Made by a program: the position numbers and the translations under genes. The notes beneath the pieces are model-generated. The model made no database searches, was not told the origin of the DNA, and saw only the letters and a program-made list of their open reading frames with translations. This document shows positions 14,124-21,863 of a stretch of 32,357 bases of DNA, one piece after another (the stretch's first letter is position 1; every line of letters starts with the position of its first letter). The DNA comes from JAWVZB01 sp033722375 (lineage in GTDB: Bacteria > Actinomycetota > Nitriliruptoria > Nitriliruptorales > Nitriliruptoraceae): positions 1 to 32,357 of the forward strand of contig JAWVZB010000024.1 in NCBI GenBank assembly GCA_033722375.1. The letters run 5' to 3'.

Positions 14124-14741
14124 ATGAAGGTCACCAAGTACCCCCAATCCTGCTTCGTGCTCGACAACGGCCACGGGCGGGTGCTGGTCGACGCCGGCAC
14201 CCTGGCGCTCGACGCGTTCAGTCTCGACGACTTCGGCGAGCTCGACGCCGTGCTCTACACCCATCGGCATGCTGACCACTTCGACCAGCGCCATGTGGAC
14301 GCCATCCTCGACCGGGGCGTCGGGATCCACGCGAACGCTGACGTCCTCGAGGTCGTGGGCGCCGACCGCGGCACCGAGGTCCGCGACGGCCAGACCTTCG
14401 AGGTCGCCGGCTTCGAGGTCACCCCGCACGACCTCCCCCACGTCGAGCTCGTGGACGGCTCCCCCGGCCCACCGAACACCGGCTACGAGTTCGACGGCGT
14501 CTTGTTCCACCCCGGGGACGGGATGCAGATCGACGGGGTCGAGGTCGACGTCCTCGCGGTGCCGATCGTCGGTCCGAGCATCAGCTACCGCGATGCCTAC
14601 CTGTTCCTCCAGCAGGTCGGGGCGTCCCGGGCGATCCCGATGCACTATGACATGTTCCTGGCGGACCCGGGCCTGTTCGATCACTTCTGCGACATCGCTG
14701 AGGTCATCGTGCTCGACCACGGCGAGTCGACCGAGCTCTGA
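14124..14741 (+). CDS. UlaG-like metal-dependent hydrolase (MBL fold)
   Basis: This compact 205-aa MBL-fold protein has the canonical metal motif THRHADH (H47, H49, D51, H52), plus later residues HPGDGM and MHYDMF that fit the L-ascorbate-6-phosphate lactonase/UPF0173-like branch. Compared with the family (220-350 aa) it is short but looks complete, opening MKVTKYPQSCF and ending GESTEL. ATG 14124 has GGAGGA 3 nt upstream. It is monocistronic: the divergent DUF2804 gene lies 123 nt upstream and nucS converges 22 nt downstream. The substrate is unknown. In contrast to the MBL-fold protein at 5904-7052, all first-motif ligands are intact. Confidence 0.85.
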   Translation: MKVTKYPQSCFVLDNGHGRVLVDAGTLALDAFSLDDFGELDAVLYTHRHADHFDQRHVDAILDRGVGIHANADVLEVVGADRGTEVRDGQTFEVAGFEVTPHDLPHVELVDGSPGPPNTGYEFDGVLFHPGDGMQIDGVEVDVLAVPIVGPSISYRDAYLFLQQVGASRAIPMHYDMFLADPGLFDHFCDIAEVIVLDHGESTEL

Positions 14742-14763
14742 CCCGCGTCCGGCCCGGAGGTGC

Positions 14764-15423
14764 TCAGAACAGGCGCGCCTGCGCCTCTTCCTCGTCACGC
14801 AACAGCGCGACGTCGATCTCGGCACACGTGATCCCTCGTGACTCGGCGAGCACGCGGGCCTGCGGCTTGATGGTCGTGGCGGCGAAGATCCCACGGACCG
14901 GCGCGATGAGCGGGTCGCGCTGCATCCGCTCGAGGTAGCGGGTCAGCTGCTCCACCCCGTCGATCTCGCCGATCCGCTTGATCTCGACGGCGACCGCCCC
15001 GCCCTCCCCGTCGCGGCACAGCAGGTCCACGGGTCCGAGGTCGGTACGGAACTCCCGCTCCACACACGTGAGCCCCGGTTCGAGGTGGGTCGGGTGCTCG
15101 GCGAGCAACTCCTGGAGCTCGCGTTCGACCCCGTCCAGCGTGAGTCCACGCTCGGTGTCGAGATCGACCTCGAACTCCTCGATGACCTCCTCGATGTCGA
15201 TCTCGAGACGCTCACCCTTCGGGTTGGTCACGACCCAGCGATCGTCCTCCTCGAGGATCGTGTTGGGAGCGTTCATCCAGTTGAGCGGCTTGTAGGCCCC
15301 GATGTCGGCGTGTATGGCGACGCAGCCGTCGGCCTTGACCATGATCAACCGCACGCCCGGCTCCAGGGTCGATGACAGACGACCGGAGTAGGTGGCGGAG
15401 CAGCGGGCGACGACGAGACGCAT
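14764..15423 (-). CDS. nucS: Mismatch-specific endonuclease NucS (EndoMS)
   Basis: The protein has 219 aa. NucS cuts both strands at certain mismatches and provides mismatch repair in actinomycetes lacking MutS/MutL. The N-terminal DNA-binding/dimerisation domain begins MRLVVARCSATYSGRL and has YKPLNWM (44-50). The C-terminal RecB-like nuclease domain has D133 (GPVDLLCRD), E147 and K149 (VEIKR). The C-terminus ends QARLF, a short hydrophobic tail of the type used to bind the beta clamp in this family. ATG 15423 has no Shine-Dalgarno sequence but lies 8 nt after TAGTGT, suggesting leaderless mRNA. It is divergent from ychF (120 nt between them) and convergent with the UlaG-like gene. Confidence 0.94.
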   Translation of the reverse strand: MRLVVARCSATYSGRLSSTLEPGVRLIMVKADGCVAIHADIGAYKPLNWMNAPNTILEEDDRWVVTNPKGERLEIDIEEVIEEFEVDLDTERGLTLDGVERELQELLAEHPTHLEPGLTCVEREFRTDLGPVDLLCRDGEGGAVAVEIKRIGEIDGVEQLTRYLERMQRDPLIAPVRGIFAATTIKPQARVLAESRGITCAEIDVALLRDEEEAQARLF

Positions 15424-15431
15424 CGCAAGTC

Positions 15432-15437
15432 ACACTA
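15432..15437 (-). promoter_or_regulatory. Candidate -10 box for nucS (leaderless)
   Basis: The minus strand reads TAGTGT, then 8 nt, then the nucS ATG. This is the same spacing as for the NarL-type regulator, and again no ribosome-binding sequence is present. Confidence 0.42.
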
Positions 15438-15521
15438 CCGGCCGCCGATACCATCGCCGAACGAGGTCGGACCGGGCTCCTTTGCGCGCCGGAGACAACC
15501 GTCCGGGCCGCTATCAGCTCA

Positions 15522-15537
15522 CCTCGCTTCCGAGGAG
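15522..15537 (+). promoter_or_regulatory. Hairpin overlapping the ychF ribosome-binding site
   Basis: CCTCG (15522-15526) and CGAGG (15531-15535) form a 5-bp stem with a CTTC loop. The right arm is part of the Shine-Dalgarno GAGGAG (15532-15537), which sits 6 nt before the GTG start. Folding would partly mask the ribosome site. It matters only if transcription starts upstream of 15522. Confidence 0.3.
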
Positions 15538-15543
15538 TTCCCC

Positions 15544-16635
15544 GTGTCACTGAGGGTCGGGCTCGTCGGCCTGCCGAACGTCGGCAAGTCGACGCTGTTC
15601 AACGCCGTCTCCCAGGCCGGGGCCGAGGCGGAGAACTTCCCGTTCTGCACCATCGACCCCAACGTGGGGATCGTCCCGGTCCCCGACCCGAGGGTGGATC
15701 GGCTCCGCGAGCTCGCCGGGTCCGAGCGCGCGGTCCCTACCGCGATCGAGTTCGTCGACATCGCGGGGCTCGTATCGGGGGCGAGTCGGGGTGAGGGCCT
15801 CGGGAACCAGTTCCTGGCCCACATCCGGGAGGTGGACGCGATCTGCCACGTCGTCCGCTGCTTCGAGGACGGTGACGTGGTGCACGTCTCCGGCTCGGTC
15901 GACCCGGAGCGTGACATCGAGACCATCGACACCGAGCTCGCCCTCAAGGACCTCGAGACGGTGGAGCGCCGCCTCGAGCGCACCGAGCGGTCGGCGAAGA
16001 GCGGCGAGCCCGACGTCCTCCGCGAGGCCGAACAACTGAGCGCACTCCGGGACCACCTCGGGCAGGGCCGGGCCGCTCGCAGCTTCTCGTGGGGACCCGA
16101 GTCCAGCCTCCGTCGAGAGCTCTCGCTCCTCACTGACAAGCCGGTGCTGTTCGCCGCCAACGTGGACGAGGACGCGCTGCCGGACGGCAACCGCAACGCC
16201 GACGTGGTCCGGAAGCTCGCGCAGGACCGCGACGCCGAGGTCGTGATCGTCAGCGCTCGGGTGGAGGCCGAGCTGACCGAGCTGCCCGAGGACGAGCGAC
16301 ACGCGTTCCTCACCGAGCTCGGCCTCGAGCGCAGCGGCCTGGAACGGCTCATCGCGGCGGCCTACGACCTCCTCGGTCTCATCACTTTCTTCACAGCCAA
16401 CCCGAAGGAGGCGCACGCGTGGACCGTCCCTCGTGGGTCGACCGCGCCCCGCGCAGCCCGGGAGGTCCACACCGACATGGAACGCGGGTTCATCCGCGCC
16501 GAGGTCATGGCCTACGGAGACCTCGTCGAACACGGCAGCGAGTCCGCCGTGCGCGACGCCGGCCGGCTCCGCACCGAGGGCAAGGACTACGTCGTCCGCG
16601 ACGGCGACGTGTGCTACTTCCGCTTCAACGTCTGA
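15544..16635 (+). CDS. ychF: Redox-regulated ATPase YchF (Obg family)
   Basis: This 363-aa TRAFAC-class P-loop protein prefers ATP and associates with ribosomes and proteasome/translation factors in studied organisms. The G1 loop is GLPNVGKST (9-17), the G3 motif DIAGLVSGASRGEGLGNQFL, and the specificity motif reads NVDE instead of NKxD, as expected for the ATP-binding YchF subgroup. A coiled-coil insertion (~125-185) and a C-terminal TGS domain (~280-363, starting LITFFTANPKEAHAW, ending DVCYFRFNV) complete the family layout. GTG 15544 follows GAGGAG. The 62-aa gene begins 18 nt downstream, suggesting an operon with it, the ABC1-like kinase and the DUF3556-like gene. Confidence 0.95.
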   Translation: MSLRVGLVGLPNVGKSTLFNAVSQAGAEAENFPFCTIDPNVGIVPVPDPRVDRLRELAGSERAVPTAIEFVDIAGLVSGASRGEGLGNQFLAHIREVDAICHVVRCFEDGDVVHVSGSVDPERDIETIDTELALKDLETVERRLERTERSAKSGEPDVLREAEQLSALRDHLGQGRAARSFSWGPESSLRRELSLLTDKPVLFAANVDEDALPDGNRNADVVRKLAQDRDAEVVIVSARVEAELTELPEDERHAFLTELGLERSGLERLIAAAYDLLGLITFFTANPKEAHAWTVPRGSTAPRAAREVHTDMERGFIRAEVMAYGDLVEHGSESAVRDAGRLRTEGKDYVVRDGDVCYFRFNV

Positions 16636-16653
16636 CACCACCAGGAGATCATC

Positions 16654-16842
16654 ATGGCTCGTACGGAACCCATCACCAGGCTCGAGGTCGCAGCCTGTCC
16701 CACCCACCGCACCGACGTGAAGCACTACGCGAAGCACGAGGTGGGCTGCGACTGTCTCAGCGAACAACGCCGCGAGGAGCTCGCAGGCCGTCTCGAGCAA
16801 GCGAGGGCGGAGGGCAACCCGCTCGCAGAGATGGCCGAGTGA
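16654..16842 (+). CDS. Small Cys/His-rich protein, unknown function
   Basis: The 62-aa product is supported by AGGAG 6 nt before ATG 16654 and by its position between ychF and the kinase gene with gaps of 18 and 4 nt. C15, H18, H24, H28, C32 and C34 (CPTH, then two spaced His, then CDC) could form one zinc site. The second half is a charged helix (EELAGRLEQARAEG). No signal peptide or membrane segment is seen. I do not recognise a family. Its location suggests translation with YchF and the ABC1-like kinase. Confidence 0.7.
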   Translation: MARTEPITRLEVAACPTHRTDVKHYAKHEVGCDCLSEQRREELAGRLEQARAEGNPLAEMAE

Positions 16843-16846
16843 CCTC

Positions 16847-18259
16847 GTGAGCGACAAGCGTCGTCGCGGGCTCGGAGGACGGATCGAGCGTGGGGCCCGT
16901 CTGGCCAACACCGGTCTGCGCGGCCTCGCGGGGATCGCTGGTGCCCGTGCACGCGAGCTCCGTGACGGGGAGGCTGGCGATCCGGCCGTGATCCATGAGG
17001 AGATCGCGGAGCGGCTCGCCGAGGTGCTCGGGGAGATGAAGGGCGCGGCCATGAAGCTCGGCCAGCTCCTCTCCTTCGTCGACTTCGACCTACCCCCCGA
17101 GGTCCGAACCGCCTACCACGAGGCGTTGGCGAAGCTCCGCGCGGAGGCGCCACCGTTCGACCCGGACGCCATCGCCCAGGTCGTGCAGGAGGACTTCGGC
17201 GCCCCGCCGCACACGATCTTCGCGGACTGGCAGGAGGAGCCGATCGCCTCGGCGTCGATCGGCCAGGTGCACGCCGCCCGGCTGGACGACGGCACGGAGG
17301 TGGTGGTGAAGGTGCAGTACCCCGGTGTCGCCGAAGCCGTCCGGGCGGATCTCCGCAACGTCGAGGCCTTCAAGCCGCTCGTGCGGCTGCTCAATCCCAA
17401 CCTCGAGGTCGCGCCACTCATCGAGGAGCTACGGGAGCGCGTCGGCGACGAGCTCGACTACGAACGGGAGGCGCAGTACCAGCGAGCGTTCGCCAACCGC
17501 TACGACGGTCATCCCTTCATCCACGTCCCCCAGATCGTCGGTGACCTGTGCCGGGGGCGAGTGCTCGTCAGCGAGCGGGTCCGCGGGATGAGCTTCGATG
17601 CCCTCGCGCGCTCGGACGACGAGGAGCTCAAGCAGGCGGTCGGGGAAGCCATCTACCGCTACGCCTTCGGCTCCATCGCCCGCTTCCGGCTGTTCAACGG
17701 CGACCCTCACCCCGGGAACTACCTGATCGAGGACACCGGAGATCCTTCCCGACCACGCGTCGCCTTCGTGGACTACGGCTCGGTCAAGATGTTCACGCGC
17801 GAGCGCTACGCGCAGATGCGCGCCGTCGACGACGCGGTCGTCGACAACGACCAGGAGCGGTTCCTCACCGCAATGCGTGATGCAGGCTTCATCCCGCCGG
17901 GCGTGACGGTGAACGGCGACCGGCTGTTCGAGTGGTTCCGGCTGTTCACCCGCCCCGTCGTCGCCGAGCAACCGTTCGAGTTCACCCCCGAGTTCGCCGC
18001 CGAGGTGCTGCGCACCACGACCGATCCTCGCAGCGAGTACGCCGAAGTCCTCCGCAAGCTGAACCTGCCGCCGGACTACCTCCTCCTCAATCGCATCCAG
18101 TGGGGCATCAACTCCGTGCTGGGCCGGCTCCACGCGACCAACCACTGGCGTGCGATACGCGACGAGCTGGTGGTCGGGACGCCACCGGTCACCGAGCTCG
18201 GGAAGCTCGACCAGCAGTGGTGGGAAGAGCGCGACCCGATGATCGAGCCGCCCGCGTGA
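16847..18259 (+). CDS. ABC1/UbiB/ADCK-family atypical kinase
   Basis: The protein has 470 aa. Family hallmarks in order: KxGQ motif (K70-Q73, MKLGQLLSF), Ala-rich nucleotide loop ASASIGQVH (134-142), kinase Lys K155 (VVVKVQYPG), E207 in DELDYERE, catalytic loop NGDPHPGN (284-291) and metal-binding DYG (D309, FVDYGS) in place of DFG. The UbiB/COQ8 proteins of this family are ATPases that support isoprenoid quinone and other lipid metabolism. No C-terminal membrane anchor is visible, unlike UbiB. GTG 16847 starts 4 nt after the 62-aa gene, and the DUF3556-like gene follows 13 nt after the stop. Substrate and quinone link are inferred from the family only. Confidence 0.9.
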   Translation: MSDKRRRGLGGRIERGARLANTGLRGLAGIAGARARELRDGEAGDPAVIHEEIAERLAEVLGEMKGAAMKLGQLLSFVDFDLPPEVRTAYHEALAKLRAEAPPFDPDAIAQVVQEDFGAPPHTIFADWQEEPIASASIGQVHAARLDDGTEVVVKVQYPGVAEAVRADLRNVEAFKPLVRLLNPNLEVAPLIEELRERVGDELDYEREAQYQRAFANRYDGHPFIHVPQIVGDLCRGRVLVSERVRGMSFDALARSDDEELKQAVGEAIYRYAFGSIARFRLFNGDPHPGNYLIEDTGDPSRPRVAFVDYGSVKMFTRERYAQMRAVDDAVVDNDQERFLTAMRDAGFIPPGVTVNGDRLFEWFRLFTRPVVAEQPFEFTPEFAAEVLRTTTDPRSEYAEVLRKLNLPPDYLLLNRIQWGINSVLGRLHATNHWRAIRDELVVGTPPVTELGKLDQQWWEERDPMIEPPA

Positions 18260-18272
18260 GCTTGAGATCCGC

Positions 18273-19964
18273 ATGGGTCTGCTGAGCCCCAAGGAGCCCG
18301 AGTTCGATCTCGGTGAGTGGCGTCGGCAGCCCTACGCGGAGCGAGTGCGGTGGCAGTGTCAGGCCTGGGCGGTGGACGGCTTCGGCACGCCACCGGCCGC
18401 CTACCTCTTCTACGTCCTCAAGATCGGCCTGTACCTCGTCGGCTGGGGCGTGTTCGTGTCGATCGGCTCGGACGTCGGGGTCCTCGACGTCGCCACCTGG
18501 TGGGACGAACCGGTCGCGTTCCAGAAGCTCGTGGTTTGGAGTGTGCTCTTCGAGGTGCTGGGGCTTGGATGCGCGAGCGGCCCGCTGACGGGGCGCTACG
18601 TCCCTCCCGTCGCCGCGCCGTTCCACTGGCTGCGCCCCGGAACGACACGGCTACCCCCGTGGCCCGACACGATCCCGTTCACCGCGGGCCACCGCCGCAC
18701 GGTCCTCGACGCGGTGCTCTACGGCGCTCTCCTGGTACTGGCGGTGCGCGCTCTCGTCGGCGCTGAGGTCACTCCCAGCAGCGTGTTGCCCATCGTGGTG
18801 CTGCTGCCCCTCATCGGGTTGCGCGACAAGACGATCTTCCTGGCCGCCCGGGCCGAGGTGTACTGGTCCTTCCTGATCGTCTTCCTCTTCCCCACGGATG
18901 TGATCGCCGGATCACAGGTGGTGCAGGCCGCCATCTGGTGGGGTGCCGCCACCTCGAAGCTCAACCACCACTTCCCGGGTGTGGTCACCGTGATGGTGAG
19001 CAACAGCCCGTTCCTCCGCTCACGGCGCATCCGCACCGCCATGTACAAGGACCATCCCGACGACCTCCGCCCATCCTGGATCGCGAGCTGGCTCGCACAC
19101 GGTGGGACCGCGCTCGAGTACACCTTCCCCGCGCTCCTGGTCATCGGGGACGGCGGGGCGCTCACCACGATCGGCCTCGTCGCGATGGTGAGCTTCCACC
19201 TGTTCATCCTGTTCAGCGTGCCCATGGGCGTGCCGCTCGAATGGAACGTCTTCACGATCTACGCGGGCCTGTTCCTGTTCGGCGCCAACGCCGACGCGAG
19301 CCCTCTCCAGATCGACTCCCCGCTCCTGGTCGGGCTGTTCGTCGTGGGACTGCTGATCGGTCCCGTGCTCGGCAACTTCAAACCCGAGTGGATCTCGTTC
19401 CTGCCCTCGATGCGCTACTACGCCGGGAACTGGGCCACGAGCCTGTGGCTGTTCCGCAAGGGCAGCTACGAAGAGCTGGACGAGCACATCACGAAGACGG
19501 CGGCCACCTTCCGCAAGCAGCTCTCCCGCTTCTACGGCGAGGACGACGTCGCGGGGATCGTGGGACGTGCGCTCGCCTTCCGCGCCATGCACCTGCATGG
19601 CCGCGCCGTGAACCACGTTCTGCCTGCTGCGGTCGCCGATCTTGACGAGTACGACGTCCTCGATGGCGAGACGGTGGCCGGCATCGTGCTCGGCTGGAAC
19701 TTCGGGGACGGACATCTGCATCACGACCAGCTCCTGGCCGCTGTCCAGGCACAGTGTCGCTACGAGCCCGGGGAGCTGCGGGTGGTGTACCTCGAGTCCC
19801 AGCCGATCCACCGACAGCGCCACCGGTACCGGATCCTCGATGCAGCCACCGGCATCGTGCAGGAGGGCGAGGTACCCGTACGCGACCTGCTGCAGGAACA
19901 GCCATGGCCCGAGCCCGAGGGTCGCGACCCGGCTCCTGGCAAGCCAGCCCCGACCGACCCGTAG
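18273..19964 (+). CDS. Polytopic membrane protein, DUF3556-like
   Basis: The protein has 563 aa. About seven to nine hydrophobic segments lie between ~41 and ~366, for example LFYVLKIGLYLVGWGVFV, VLYGALLVLAVRALVG and LLVGLFVVGLLIGPVLG. A soluble C-terminal domain (~370-563) follows. The N-terminus (MGLLSPKEPEF, then VDGFGTPPAAYLFYVLKIGLY) and the block with KLNHHFPGVVTVMVSNSP and MYKDHPDDLRPS resemble DUF3556 proteins known from mycobacteria and some proteobacteria. The function is unknown. Paired HH and DH residues in a cytosolic or lumenal loop could bind metal. It starts 13 nt after the ABC1-like kinase, and its TAG directly abuts the convergent ligase stop. Family assignment is from memory of the motifs. 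Confidence 0.75.
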   Translation: MGLLSPKEPEFDLGEWRRQPYAERVRWQCQAWAVDGFGTPPAAYLFYVLKIGLYLVGWGVFVSIGSDVGVLDVATWWDEPVAFQKLVVWSVLFEVLGLGCASGPLTGRYVPPVAAPFHWLRPGTTRLPPWPDTIPFTAGHRRTVLDAVLYGALLVLAVRALVGAEVTPSSVLPIVVLLPLIGLRDKTIFLAARAEVYWSFLIVFLFPTDVIAGSQVVQAAIWWGAATSKLNHHFPGVVTVMVSNSPFLRSRRIRTAMYKDHPDDLRPSWIASWLAHGGTALEYTFPALLVIGDGGALTTIGLVAMVSFHLFILFSVPMGVPLEWNVFTIYAGLFLFGANADASPLQIDSPLLVGLFVVGLLIGPVLGNFKPEWISFLPSMRYYAGNWATSLWLFRKGSYEELDEHITKTAATFRKQLSRFYGEDDVAGIVGRALAFRAMHLHGRAVNHVLPAAVADLDEYDVLDGETVAGIVLGWNFGDGHLHHDQLLAAVQAQCRYEPGELRVVYLESQPIHRQRHRYRILDAATGIVQEGEVPVRDLLQEQPWPEPEGRDPAPGKPAPTDP

Positions 19965-21764
19965 CTACCCGGGCCCGCCCTTCTTCCCCGCGTAGATGTC
20001 GTCGATGACCTCGCGGTACTTGTCGCTGACGACATGGCGCTTGACGCTCATCTTGTTGCTGAGCTCGTCACCGACCTCGAAGTCGACCGGCAGGATGCGG
20101 AACGTCCGCACGGACTCGGCCTTCGACACGGCTCTGTTGGCGTCGTCGACGGCCTCCTGCACCGCGTCCCGCAGGTCCGGGTCGTCCACGAGGTCCGCCA
20201 CCGACTTCCCCGCCTTGCCGTGCTCCTGGGCCCATCGGGGGAACTCTTCGGGGTCGATGGTGACGAGCGCCGCGATGAACGGCTGGTCGTCACCGACAAC
20301 CATCGCCTGACTCACCAGTGGGTGGGCTCGCATGCGGTCCTCGAGCACGACCGGTGCCACGTTCTTGCCGCCCGCCGTGACGATCAGCTCCTTCTTGCGC
20401 CCGGTGATCCGCAGGAAGCCGTCGTCGTCGAGCGCCCCGATGTCGCCGCTGCGGAACCACCCGTCGTCGATCACGTCCGCGGTGGCGTCGGGGTCGCCGT
20501 GGTAGCCATCGAAGACATGCTTCCCTTTGATGAGGACCTCCCCGTCGTCGGCGATCCGGATCGTCACCCCAGGCAGAGGCTTGCCGACGGTGCCGATCCG
20601 GAAGGCGTCCGGACGGTTCAAGGTCGCGCCCGCCGTCGTCTCGGTGAGTCCGTACCCCTCGAGGATCAAGAGCCCGATCCCGTGGAAGAAATGGCCCAGC
20701 CGCTCCCCCAGCGCGGCGCCTCCGGACACGGCGTAGGTGACCTCACCGCCCATCGCCGCACGGAGCTTGCTGTAGACGAGCTTGTCGAACAGCCGGTGCT
20801 GGATCTTCAGCGTCATGGGCACCTTGCCGGACGTCTCGGCCCGGGAGTGGTCGATGGCGACCTGGGCGGCCCGGTCGAAGATGGCTCCCTTGCCGTCCGC
20901 GTGTGCCCGCTGTTGGGCCCCGTTGAACACCTTCTCGAACACGCGTGGCACGGCCAGCAGGAAGTTCGGCCGGAACAGCTGCAACTCCTCCACGAGGTGG
21001 GGGATGCCAGTGGAGTAGCCGATCGTGACACCAGCGGTGACGGCGGCCACCTGGATGATGCGGGCGAAGATGTGAGCCAGGGGCAGGAACAGCAGGGTCG
21101 ACTGACCGGCGCGGAAGAAGGGGGCGATCGAGAGGACCTGTTCGACCTCCCAGACGAAGCTGTGGTGGCGGATCACACAGCCCTTCGGGCGACCGGTGGT
21201 CCCGGACGTGTAGACGATGGTGGCCAGGTCGTCCCCGGTGACGGCTTCGGCGCGACCGGTGACCTGCTCGGCCGGGATGTCCGCGCCGGCGGACTTGAGC
21301 TCCTCGATCGCCCCGTCCTCGATGACGTAGACGTGCTCGCAGCCCGGCAGCCGCTCGGCGACCCCTTCGTAGACGTCCCGCAGGGCATCGTTCTCGCAGA
21401 TGATCGCGACCGCCTCGGAGTTGCTGACGATCCACTCGACCTGTTCGGCGGAGGAGGTCTCGTAGATCGGAACGGTGACGCAACCAGCCGCCCAGATGGC
21501 GTAGTCCAGGATCGTCCACTCCATCCGTGTGGAGGAGAAGACGCAGACACGCGCTCCGGGCTGGATCCCGAGACCGATCAGACCGGCGGCGACATCGCGG
21601 ACCTGGTCGGCGAACTGCTTGGCGGACACCTCGACGAACGTGTTCCCGACTCGGTGGGCCAGTGCGGGGCGCTCGGGAGTGGTCCGGGCATGCTCCCACA
21701 GGCTCGTCGTGAGGTTGCGCTCCGCGGCGACGCTCACCTCGCCCGGGCTCGTGTACTCCTGCAC
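19965..21764 (-). CDS. Long-chain fatty-acid-CoA ligase (FadD15-like)
   Basis: This 599-aa adenylate-forming enzyme activates fatty acids to acyl-CoA for beta-oxidation or lipid synthesis. Motifs: P-loop TIVYTSGTTGRPKG (~187-200), LPLAHIFAR linker region, GYGLTETTAG (A5), SGDIGALDDDGFLRITGRKKE (A7/A8) and GGKNVAPVVLED; near the C-terminus SNKMSVKRH supplies the catalytic Lys, the LTxxxKxRR-like tail of bacterial FACS. Length and motif set match the FadD15 branch. GTG 21764 has GGAGGAG about 6 nt upstream. Divergent from the crotonase gene, with which it shares a 99-nt promoter region and a plausible fatty-acid role. Its TAG is back to back with that of the DUF3556-like gene. Confidence 0.92.
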   Translation of the reverse strand: MQEYTSPGEVSVAAERNLTTSLWEHARTTPERPALAHRVGNTFVEVSAKQFADQVRDVAAGLIGLGIQPGARVCVFSSTRMEWTILDYAIWAAGCVTVPIYETSSAEQVEWIVSNSEAVAIICENDALRDVYEGVAERLPGCEHVYVIEDGAIEELKSAGADIPAEQVTGRAEAVTGDDLATIVYTSGTTGRPKGCVIRHHSFVWEVEQVLSIAPFFRAGQSTLLFLPLAHIFARIIQVAAVTAGVTIGYSTGIPHLVEELQLFRPNFLLAVPRVFEKVFNGAQQRAHADGKGAIFDRAAQVAIDHSRAETSGKVPMTLKIQHRLFDKLVYSKLRAAMGGEVTYAVSGGAALGERLGHFFHGIGLLILEGYGLTETTAGATLNRPDAFRIGTVGKPLPGVTIRIADDGEVLIKGKHVFDGYHGDPDATADVIDDGWFRSGDIGALDDDGFLRITGRKKELIVTAGGKNVAPVVLEDRMRAHPLVSQAMVVGDDQPFIAALVTIDPEEFPRWAQEHGKAGKSVADLVDDPDLRDAVQEAVDDANRAVSKAESVRTFRILPVDFEVGDELSNKMSVKRHVVSDKYREVIDDIYAGKKGGPG

Positions 21765-21793
21765 CGGCGCTCCTCCGGCTCGAGGTCACGGGA

Positions 21794-21799
21794 ATCCTA
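21794..21799 (-). promoter_or_regulatory. Candidate -10 box for the acyl-CoA ligase
   Basis: The minus strand reads TAGGAT 29 nt before GTG 21764, leaving a short leader that contains the ribosome site. It lies 34 nt from the divergent box of the crotonase gene. Confidence 0.3.
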
Positions 21800-21833
21800 T
21801 CCAGTCGCTGCGTGGTCCCTGCGTCGCTCCCAC

Positions 21834-21839
21834 TAGCGT
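21834..21839 (+). promoter_or_regulatory. Candidate -10 box for the crotonase gene
   Basis: TAGCGT lies 24 nt before ATG 21864. The same hexamer, flanked by ACTAGCGTCG, occurs upstream of the cyclase gene (23170-23175). Confidence 0.4.
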
Positions 21840-21863
21840 CGACGCAGACGAGGAGGCCCAGCC

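Noticed and set aside
14001..14894. Upstream extension of the DUF2804 frame to a 612-aa product
   Set aside because: The extension is antisense to the well-supported UlaG-like gene and crosses a promoter region; DUF2804 similarity starts near 14000.
15512..15517. TATCAG as the ychF -10 box
   Set aside because: It lacks the final T of the TANNNT pattern and would start transcription inside the ribosome-site hairpin; TACCAT at 15449-15454 is no better supported.
20034..21836. 600-codon plus-strand frame opposite the acyl-CoA ligase
   Set aside because: It is the complement of a clear FadD-type ligase and would also cover the divergent promoter region.
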